Assembly (NCBI RefSeq): GCF_036404855.1 | Contig: NZ_DASWYS010000051.1 | Coordinates: 1-44,168 of the forward strand | Source of the DNA: Pelomonas sp036404855 | GTDB taxonomy: Bacteria; Pseudomonadota; Gammaproteobacteria; Burkholderiales; Burkholderiaceae_C | DNA: 44,168 bases | Reading direction: 5' to 3' | In this document: positions 32,447-38,630 of the stretch, piece after piece | Layout: each line of letters starts with the position of its first letter | Numbering within the stretch: position 1 is the first letter of the stretch | Made by a program: the position numbers and the translations under genes | Notes under the pieces: generated by a model | Database searches by the model: none | Seen by the model: the letters and a program-made list of their open reading frames with translations, nothing else | What the model was told of the DNA's origin: nothing

Positions 32447-32652
32447 GTTCCTGGCAGATCGTCCGGCTTGTCGCCGGCAGCTTCATCCTCATCTCGCTGC
32501 TGCTGGGGGTGCCGGGCAGCCCGATCTTCGTCAATACGTGGTGGCTGGCCTTAACGACTTTTGTCGGCGCCAACTTGCTGCAGAGCGCGATCACACGCTG
32601 GTGCCCGTTGGAGATCATCCTGCGCAAAGTGGGCGTCAAGGGTGGGTGCTGA
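32443..32652 (+). CDS. DUF2892 (YgaP-type) membrane protein
   Basis: A 69-residue two-helix inner-membrane protein: IVRLVAGSFILISLLLGV, NTWWLALTTFVGANLLQSA, then ITRWCPLEIILRKVGVK. The RLVAG.FILISLLLG...P..FV..WWLALT.FVG.NLLQS..T.WCPL pattern is the DUF2892 domain, which in YgaP is the membrane anchor of a rhodanese. AAGGAG lies seven bases before the ATG. A rhodanese gene follows, suggesting a split or ancestral YgaP-like pair in sulfur handling. Confidence 0.85.
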   Translation: MSSWQIVRLVAGSFILISLLLGVPGSPIFVNTWWLALTTFVGANLLQSAITRWCPLEIILRKVGVKGGC

Positions 32653-32755
32653 GACGCTCGGGGCCCTGCGACGCTGGCTGCAGCGTCGCGGCGCGTCGTC
32701 TCCAGCGCCGGTTGAGCGCACTGCCGTCGCTTAGCTTCCCGGCGATGGACCGGCT

Positions 32756-33016
32756 TTGATCGATGTGCGTACCGCCCGGGAGCACCGCAGTGGAACGCTG
32801 ACGGGCGCCATCAACGTTCCGCTGAGTCAGCTCGACACCTGGTTGCTGGCGGCGATCCCAGATCGCGCTCGACCGATCCAGCTCTTCTGCGCAAGCGGCG
32901 CCCGCTCTGAAGCGGCATGCCGCCTGCTGCGCCACCTCGGCTACCAGGATGCTCACAATGCAGGCGGCCTGCTCGCCGCGTCAGCCCGTTTGAACTTGCC
33001 CATCGCACCGCCATGA
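32756..33016 (+). CDS. Rhodanese-like sulfurtransferase, N-terminus disrupted or re-initiated
   Basis: An 86-residue rhodanese domain: LIDVRTAREHRSGTLTGAIN then VPLSQLD, active-site loop FCASGARSEAA with the catalytic Cys, and GYQDAHNAGGLLAAS. The only available start in this piece is TTG 32756, with no proper ribosome-binding site. In the same frame, 32642-32731 reads like the missing N-terminal part (GTG start, ETLGALRRWLQRRGASS, then PAPVERTAVA) but is cut from the domain by TAG at 32732-32734. So it is either a nonsense-mutated gene or one translated by re-initiation. Its stop overlaps the methyltransferase start (ATGA). Confidence 0.7.
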   Translation: MIDVRTAREHRSGTLTGAINVPLSQLDTWLLAAIPDRARPIQLFCASGARSEAACRLLRHLGYQDAHNAGGLLAASARLNLPIAPP

Positions 33017-33627
33017 ACCATCCGGCCTCGACACCGTGGGATGCCCGCTTCTCGACGCCGGACTACGTCTTTGGCACCGAGCCGAACCATTGGCTCGCCG
33101 CGCATGCCAACCTTTGGAAGCCAGGTGATCGTGTGCTGTGCGTGGCTGATGGCGAAGGACGCAACAGCGTCTGGCTGGCCAAGCACGAGCTGAAGGTCGA
33201 TGCCTTTGATGTGTCGGCTGTCGGTTTGGACAAGGCGCGCCAACTCGCCAAGCAAGCCGGCGTGGAGGTCCGGTACGAACAGGCGAGCAGCGATGACTAT
33301 CACTGGCCCCTGGAGCAACTGGATGGCGTCGCGGCCATCTTCGTGCAGTTCGCCGACCCCGACATGCGACTGCGCATGTTCGATCAGATGAAGCGCGCAC
33401 TGAAGCCGGGAGGCACGCTGGTGCTGCAGGGCTACACGCCGGCTCAGTTGGCATTCGGCACGGGTGGGCCGCGTGAGTTGTCGCATCTCTACACGCAGGC
33501 CATGCTCGAAGCACACTTCAGCGACATGGACATCCTGGCGCTGGACAGTTATGAGCGCGAGCTCAACGAAGGGCCCGGACACCGTGGCCCGTCAGCTTTG
33601 ATCGGCCTGGTGGCCAGGCGCCGCTGA
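33013..33627 (+). CDS. Class I SAM-dependent methyltransferase
   Basis: A 204-residue cytoplasmic methyltransferase. The start fits the family (WDARFSTPDYVFGTEPNHWL), with motif I VLCVADGEGRNSVWLAKHEL, acidic residue in VDAFDVSAVG, motif at LDGVAAIFVQFADP and RALKPGGTLVLQGY. It resembles TehB/thiol-methyltransferase-like proteins; the substrate is unknown. ATG 33013 overlaps the rhodanese stop, so the two are coupled and may act together on sulfur, selenium or tellurium compounds (inference). Confidence 0.88.
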   Translation: MNHPASTPWDARFSTPDYVFGTEPNHWLAAHANLWKPGDRVLCVADGEGRNSVWLAKHELKVDAFDVSAVGLDKARQLAKQAGVEVRYEQASSDDYHWPLEQLDGVAAIFVQFADPDMRLRMFDQMKRALKPGGTLVLQGYTPAQLAFGTGGPRELSHLYTQAMLEAHFSDMDILALDSYERELNEGPGHRGPSALIGLVARRR

Positions 33628-33651
33628 ACCGGGCCACCGCCGCCCCGGGTG

Positions 33652-33807
33652 TCAGCGGGAAATCATGAAGGTCGACTTCTCTCGCACGATGGCGGGCGCT
33701 TCGCTGCCCGTCGGCACCCGTTCGACATTGAACTGAGTCTCGCGGGCGTAGTGCGTCGACGCGTCGGCGGATTCGACGGGGCTCTGGCGTGTTGTTGGGG
33801 CTGCCAT
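33652..33807 (-). CDS. Possible 51-residue protein of unknown function
   Basis: A minus-strand frame from ATG 33807 (MAAPTTRQSPVESADASTHY) ending AIVREKSTFMISR. Codon third positions are mostly G or C, as in neighbouring genes, and an AGGCGAG lies about eight bases upstream. It is polar with no membrane helix. It might also be the remnant of a longer gene. The rest of the 33628-34331 gap holds only the recombinase remnant and the tRNA terminator. Confidence 0.35.
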   Translation of the reverse strand: MAAPTTRQSPVESADASTHYARETQFNVERVPTGSEAPAIVREKSTFMISR

Positions 33808-33969
33808 GGGGCGGCTCGCCTGACAGCCCAGCACTGCCGCATGCGTGGCAAGAGGCTTGCCAGCCGCGGCGGCCGCGAATCACTGATTGGCTGGTGCCTG
33901 CTTCGTGGATGGCTTGGGCACCGCCGCCCATCCCGCTGGTCGACCTTGCCGACTGCCGGACTGCCGTAG

Positions 33970-34104
33970 GCAGTAGAAGTGGCAGCGCGTGAACGTCGAA
34001 ACTGGCAATACCGGGCTACTGCCGCCGTCAGCCTGGATGGAGTCCGAGTGCACGACATACGCCACACCTTCACATAGCGGCTGCGGGCAATCGGGGGCGA
34101 AGAA
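33970..34104 (+). pseudogene. Tyrosine recombinase (phage-type integrase) remnant
   Basis: An open stretch beginning after TAG 33967-33969 encodes RERRNWQYRATAAVSLDGVR then VHDIRHTFT, a TAG stop (34075-34077), and in the same frame RLRAIGGEEG. The pattern RVHDLRHTFxxRLRAxG is box II of tyrosine recombinases, with the catalytic His-x-x-Arg intact. No N-terminal part, no convincing catalytic Tyr box and at least one stop are visible, so it is dead. It points toward the 3' end of the tRNA-Arg gene 230 bases away, a classic integration target. Confidence 0.6.
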
Positions 34105-34280
34105 GGGCCGGGAGGCCGGGGCACGGATCAATGGACAGAAGTCAGCGCTACGCTGACCGTCCCATTGAGCATCGGGTGCAGGCGGGCAATCAGGCCAACG
34201 CGACGCGCCGCCCCGATCGGGCTGATGTAGGTGAAAAGGCCAGGGTGTCGCGAGATGCACGCAGGCATCACGCACATAGG

Positions 34281-34314
34281 AAAACGGGTTAGCGCCTTTC
34301 GGTGCTAACCCGTT
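34281..34314 (-). terminator. Intrinsic terminator of the tRNA-Arg gene
   Basis: AACGGGTTAGC (34283-34293) pairs perfectly with GCTAACCCGTT (34304-34314); three further inner pairs leave a 4-base loop. On the minus strand the stem runs into TTTT, 18 bases past the tRNA CCA end. Confidence 0.85.
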
Positions 34315-34331
34315 GATTCTCTTCTTATTGT

Positions 34332-34408
34332 TGGTGCGGCTGGCAGGATTCGAACCCACGACCCCTTGGTTCGTAGCCAAGTACTCTATCCAACTGAGCT
34401 ACAGCCGC
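34332..34408 (-). tRNA. tRNA-Arg (anticodon ACG)
   Basis: A 77-base tRNA on the minus strand with encoded CCA. The acceptor stem GCGGCTG pairs with CAGCCGC; the D-arm reads GCTCAGTTGGATAGAGT; the anticodon loop CTACGAA is closed by CTTGG/CCAAG; the T-arm contains GGTTCGAATCC. ACG (inosine-modified) reads CGU, CGC and CGA. A recombinase remnant lies beyond its 3' end. Confidence 0.97.
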
Positions 34409-34499
34409 TGAAGCCTCACAGTATAGCCAGATTTTTTGGTCCTCGGCAAGAGTTGGCCAGTTTTTTTCAAAAAAGTTCGCCGAGCCGCTCGAGCGGTGC

Positions 34500-35747
34500 T
34501 CAAGGCAGGCGCGCCGCGGCTTCGAAGCAGCGGGCGCGGCGCTGGTCATCACCTTCTTGTTCGGCGAGCGCAGCCAGCACCACCCAGCTGCGCCGGCGCG
34601 ACGCGCTGGGCATGCTGACGTCATCGGCCACCGCCTCGAGCATCAGGCGGGCCTTGCCCCAGAGCTGACGTTCGGCCAAAGCATGTCCCAGCGCGAACGC
34701 CAGGCCCCGCTCGCGCGGGAAGCGCGACTGAGCCGATTCCAGGCGCTGCAGCCAATCGGGCCCACAGCCGGCCAGCACCGGCACGAGGGCGTGGGCCAGG
34801 GCCGCACGATCGTCAGGCTGCAGCTCGGCAAGGTCGTCGAAGAAGGGCCGCAGCCAGCCACGGCCGTCGTCGGGCGCGCCGAGCTGCCCGGCGCACTGCG
34901 CGGCTCGCGCGGCGACGAGGGGGTCACGTCGGTCGGCCGGATCGAGCTGCTGCCAGACAGCGCGCAATTGGTCGACGTCCCGTGCGCCGTCCAGGGCCTC
35001 GAAGGCGAGAGATCGCAGCAAGCTCTGGGCCGCCGCCTTGGAAAAGGCCTGGTGCTTGGCGAGCAGGCGTGCCGTGCGCAGCGCGTCCAGCGGCTGACGG
35101 GCCAGGCGCGAAGCCTGAAGCCGCAGCCGCAACGCCTGGGTGCGACGAGCGACGCCGGGTGCCAGTTCACCCAGCACGCTCAGGGCGCGCGTTGCGTCGC
35201 GGTCATCCAGGGCCCATTCGGCAGCCAGCAGGCGTGCGCCGTCCTCCTGGGCTCGCGCACCGCCGGCACGATGAGCCAGCTCGAGGGCACGACTGAGCTG
35301 CTCGTCGCGGTGGCGCCGGTCCTGCAGCCGATGCGCGCTTGCCGCGGCCAGCAAATGGGCCAGCGCCATGAAGGACTGGTCGGTCGCCAGTTCGGGCGTC
35401 GCGGCCTGGATGTTGAGCGCCTTCTGTGCGGCCTTCTGTGCGCGACTGAAGCGGGCGCCGAAAAGCTCCACGAGCGCCTCGCGCAAAGCCATCTGGGCGC
35501 TGCGTTCACGCTGGGCAAGGCGCCATTCGCGGGCACGCCTAGGCAGTGTAGTCAGCGCCTCGATGGCCTGGATGGCCGTGACGAGGGCGAAGCAGCCCGC
35601 GACGAGCAGCAGCAGAAAGAGATTGAGCGAGATGTCAACCCGCCAGCCGCTCCAGTAGAAGCTGGCTAGCCCATCGTTGGCACCGAGGGTCAGCGCCGCG
35701 ACGACGGCGACGACGAAGAGCAGAACCAGCCAGATGACGAGACGCAT
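34500..35747 (-). CDS. hemY: Heme-biosynthesis-associated TPR protein HemY
   Basis: Inner-membrane protein of 415 residues, not the Bacillus protoporphyrinogen oxidase of the same name. It has two N-terminal helices (about 1-22 and 39-60), the conserved GANDGLASFYWSGWRVDISL segment between them, then a cytoplasmic or periplasmic helical TPR-like part with a characteristic ALVELFGARFSRAQKAAQKA start. HemY proteins accompany hemX and are needed for normal late haem synthesis. A strong GGAGG precedes the ATG. It is last in the hemC-hemD-hemX-hemY run, 13 bases after hemX. Confidence 0.88.
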   Translation of the reverse strand: MRLVIWLVLLFVVAVVAALTLGANDGLASFYWSGWRVDISLNLFLLLLVAGCFALVTAIQAIEALTTLPRRAREWRLAQRERSAQMALREALVELFGARFSRAQKAAQKALNIQAATPELATDQSFMALAHLLAAASAHRLQDRRHRDEQLSRALELAHRAGGARAQEDGARLLAAEWALDDRDATRALSVLGELAPGVARRTQALRLRLQASRLARQPLDALRTARLLAKHQAFSKAAAQSLLRSLAFEALDGARDVDQLRAVWQQLDPADRRDPLVAARAAQCAGQLGAPDDGRGWLRPFFDDLAELQPDDRAALAHALVPVLAGCGPDWLQRLESAQSRFPRERGLAFALGHALAERQLWGKARLMLEAVADDVSMPSASRRRSWVVLAALAEQEGDDQRRARCFEAAARLP

Positions 35748-35760
35748 GGTCGGCGCCTCC

Positions 35761-36903
35761 TCACCGACCGGCCGCGGCGGCGGTCAGCGCAGCCAGCGTG
35801 TCGTCGGGGCGCGGCACGCTGACCTGGCGCGCCTGGCCGGCGACCTGGCGCAGCAGCTCGGTCACGCTGGCCACCTTGCGCGAGCGCGTGTCGAAGTAGC
35901 GGTTCAGCATCTCCTGGCTGTCGCGCAGGTCGGCCTGGGCCGTGTCGAACTGGCGACTCAGGAGGGCCAGGCGCGCGTTGAGCAGGCGCAGCTTGAGGTT
36001 CTCGCGCAGGAAGAAGCTCTGGTCGGGCGAGATCAATGCCGCTTCAGGGTGGTCGATGCGGGTGACGCGCAGCAGCGTGCGCGCCTCGCCCCAGACCAGG
36101 CCGGTCCAGGTGGAAAGCTGTTGCGTGGCCTGCCACCACCACAGGGCCAGCTTGCCGTCCGCGGCTGCCGCAGTCTGCTCGCGCTGCAGTTTCAGGGCGC
36201 GCTCGCGTTCCCGCGCTGCCTCGGCGTTGCGCTCGTCGCGCGGGCGCGGCGCAGCCTCACTGCCGGACATCAGCGGCAACTCGTCCGCCATGCGCACGAC
36301 CTCATCGAGCTTGATGGTCAGCGTGGACACATCGACGACCGCCACCGCCTTGACACGGTCCAGGTCCCGGGCGACAGCGCGGCGCACGCCTTCCATGCGC
36401 GGCTGCTTGTACCGCAGCAGGCGCTCATCAGCCTGCTTGAGCGCCGCCACCAGCGGCTCGGCGCTGCCGGTGATCTGGGTCTGCTGCAAGGCCACACGCA
36501 AAGCCGCCTCGATGTCGCCGACCACGTTCTCGTCCCGCGAGCGCGACATGGACTGGATCAGGTCCTCGAGCTGACCTCGCTGCAAGGCCACCTCGGCGAG
36601 GCGGGCCTCCAGCAGAGAAACCTTGGCGGCGGTGTCACGTACCAGTTCGCCCGACTGTTTGGCGGCCAGGCGCGCCTCGGTGGCCTGGGCCTGGCTGGCT
36701 TCCTGGCGGCGCACCAGTTCCTGTTCCAGCGACTGCTGGCGCGACAGGCTCTGCCAGGCCAACACCACGCACAGCAGCACGGCGATGCCCAGCAGCGCCA
36801 GCAGCCAAGGCAGCCAGGCCGGCAGGACGGATACGGAAGGGGGTGGCGGGGCAGCGGGCTCGGCCGCGGCAACGACAGGGGGATTCAGCTCAGGCTCACT
36901 CAC
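35761..36903 (-). CDS. hemX: HemX-like membrane protein of the heme operon
   Basis: A 380-residue protein with an N-terminal Pro/Ala-rich tail, one membrane helix (about 29-50), a long coiled coil (about 52-125, SLSRQQSLEQELVRRQEASQ onward) and a helical C-terminal domain with LISPDQSFFLRENLKLRLLN and ARLALLSRQFDTAQADL, the conserved HemX core. It is annotated in databases as uroporphyrinogen-III C-methyltransferase because of fusions elsewhere, but the methyltransferase domain is absent here, so no enzyme activity is expected. GTG start 16 bases after hemD; probably a scaffold. Confidence 0.88.
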   Translation of the reverse strand: MSEPELNPPVVAAAEPAAPPPPSVSVLPAWLPWLLALLGIAVLLCVVLAWQSLSRQQSLEQELVRRQEASQAQATEARLAAKQSGELVRDTAAKVSLLEARLAEVALQRGQLEDLIQSMSRSRDENVVGDIEAALRVALQQTQITGSAEPLVAALKQADERLLRYKQPRMEGVRRAVARDLDRVKAVAVVDVSTLTIKLDEVVRMADELPLMSGSEAAPRPRDERNAEAARERERALKLQREQTAAAADGKLALWWWQATQQLSTWTGLVWGEARTLLRVTRIDHPEAALISPDQSFFLRENLKLRLLNARLALLSRQFDTAQADLRDSQEMLNRYFDTRSRKVASVTELLRQVAGQARQVSVPRPDDTLAALTAAAAGR

Positions 36904-36919
36904 GGTGCGTCAGATTCTG

Positions 36920-37675
36920 TCAGAGGCCTTTCAGGGCCTGAGTGACCGCTTCGGGGGCCGGTCGCGCCAAAACCACAGGCCCCAAACCAGCGGCGCGGGC
37001 CGCCTCGGCGATTCGGGCATGGGTGGCGATGGCACGCTGGCCGGTCAGTGCCAGGCCTTGGGCCTGCAGATGACCGACGGCCTCGGCACTGCTGAACAAC
37101 CATACGAAGCGAAGGGGATCGGCTCGCACCGCGTCCAGCAAGGCCTGCTCGGCAGCGCTGAAATGCGGGCGGGCGCGGTGGTAGACGGTGACGGCTTCGA
37201 CGTGGGCGCCCGCGGCCATCAGCCGCTCGGCCAGCCATTCACGGCCACCGTCGCCGCGCAGCAGCAACACACGCGCCCCAGCCCAGTCGCGGCGCGGCGC
37301 CAGTTGCTCCCACAGGTGCTCGGAATCGAGCGCCGCGGCGTCCACGGCAGGCTGGACGATCTGCCGCGCCGGAATGCCGTGGGTTGCCAGGGCCTGGGCG
37401 CTGCCGGGACCGACGCAGGCCGCCAGCGTGTGCGCGGGCCAGGTCGAACCCTGGCCGTGCGCGAAGAACTGCTCGACCGCATTGGGACTGACGAAGACAG
37501 CCAGGTCCACTGCCGACAGTGCGGCCCAGGCCGCGGTCACCGGCGCGGCATCGCGGGCCGGCAAGATCTCGATGAGGGGCAAGGCAGCCGCCTCCACGCC
37601 CAGCTCGGCCAGGCGCGCCAGCCAGGCTGCGCATTGCGGCCGCGGGCGGGTGACGAGCAGCGTGGGCGCCGTCAT
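36920..37675 (-). CDS. hemD: Uroporphyrinogen-III synthase
   Basis: Cyclises and rearranges hydroxymethylbilane to uroporphyrinogen III (251 residues). The sequence is weakly conserved as usual for HemD, but has LLVTRPRPQCAAWLARLAEL at the start, the central VFVSPNAVEQFF segment, LLLRGDGGREWLAERL and a late FSSAEAVGHL. ATG 37675 shares bases with the hemC stop (TGATG), so it is translationally coupled. A longer in-frame extension into hemC has no homology. Confidence 0.9.
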   Translation of the reverse strand: MTAPTLLVTRPRPQCAAWLARLAELGVEAAALPLIEILPARDAAPVTAAWAALSAVDLAVFVSPNAVEQFFAHGQGSTWPAHTLAACVGPGSAQALATHGIPARQIVQPAVDAAALDSEHLWEQLAPRRDWAGARVLLLRGDGGREWLAERLMAAGAHVEAVTVYHRARPHFSAAEQALLDAVRADPLRFVWLFSSAEAVGHLQAQGLALTGQRAIATHARIAEAARAAGLGPVVLARPAPEAVTQALKGL

Positions 37676-38598
37676 CCCGGGAGGTACGAGCCGGCGCCGA
37701 GTTCGCGCAGCCGGGCAGCGGCTTGCTGCCCCAGCGACCGAGCTGTATCGACATCGGCCACGTCGGCGGCGACACTGGCGCGCAGCAGGGGCGAGGCGTG
37801 CAGCTCGGCGTGGCCCAGCGCGGCGTCCAGGCACAGCGTGCCGCGCTGCCAGTGCGCATGGGCCGCGAGCGGCAGGCTGCAACTGCCGCCCAGCGCGCGC
37901 GACACGGCGCGCTCGGCCTCGCAGGCCATCAGCGTCGGCGCGTGGACCAGCTTCGCCAGCGCCTCGGCCAGCGCCGCATCGTCGGCGCGGATCTCGATGC
38001 CCAGAGCGCCCTGCCCTGCGCAAGGCAGCATCTGGTCGACCTGGAACAGTGCGCGCACGCGCGCGGCAAGGCCCAGGCGTTTGAGGCCCGCGGCGGCGAG
38101 CACGATGGCGTGGTAGCCCCCTTCGTCAAGCTTGCGCAGCCGCGTGTCGAGGTTGCCGCGCAGCGGCTCGACGCGCAGGTCAGGGCGCAGGCTCAGCAAC
38201 TGGGTCACGCGGCGCAGGCTGGAGCTGCCGACGACGGCACCCTCAGGCAGCTCCGCCAGCGAGGCGTAGTCGTTGGAAACGAAGGCGTCGCGTGGATCTT
38301 CCCGCTCCAACACTGCGGCGAGGGCGAATCCATCGGGCAGCTCCATCGGCACATCCTTGAGCGAATGCACGGCGAGCTGGGCGCGACCTTCGGCGAGCGC
38401 GGCTTCGAGCTCCTTGACGAATAGTCCCTTGCCGCCGATCTTGGACAGCGTGCGGTCGAGGATCTGGTCGCCGCGTGTGGTCATACCCAGCAGCGCGGCC
38501 TGGATGCCGAGTTCGCCAGCGAGCCGGGCCTGCACATGCTCGGCCTGCCACAGCGCCAGGCGACTCTCGCGCGTGGCGATGGTGATGGAAGAGGTCAT
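37672..38598 (-). CDS. hemC: Hydroxymethylbilane synthase (porphobilinogen deaminase)
   Basis: Polymerises four porphobilinogen molecules to hydroxymethylbilane (308 residues). Conserved parts: IATRESRLALWQAEHV, TRGDQILDRTLSKIGGKGLF, HSLKDVPMELPDG (catalytic Asp), GSSSLRR, RGNLDTRLRKLDEG and the dipyrromethane-cofactor cysteine C240 in GGSCSLPLA. It is the first hem gene, but here lies only 32 bases after the halogenase fusion gene on the same strand, so it may be read from a promoter inside or upstream of the halogenase cluster. No clear Shine-Dalgarno sequence precedes it. Confidence 0.96.
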   Translation of the reverse strand: MTSSITIATRESRLALWQAEHVQARLAGELGIQAALLGMTTRGDQILDRTLSKIGGKGLFVKELEAALAEGRAQLAVHSLKDVPMELPDGFALAAVLEREDPRDAFVSNDYASLAELPEGAVVGSSSLRRVTQLLSLRPDLRVEPLRGNLDTRLRKLDEGGYHAIVLAAAGLKRLGLAARVRALFQVDQMLPCAGQGALGIEIRADDAALAEALAKLVHAPTLMACEAERAVSRALGGSCSLPLAAHAHWQRGTLCLDAALGHAELHASPLLRASVAADVADVDTARSLGQQAAARLRELGAGSYLPG

Positions 38599-38630
38599 GC
38601 CCTGATTATCGAGGGCATGAAGGCGCGCCC

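Noticed and set aside
33880..34331. Minus-strand frame continuing from the tRNA-Arg gene through its terminator
   Set aside because: It begins within the tRNA sequence (the familiar GVVGSNPASRT artefact), and runs through the terminator hairpin; not a gene.
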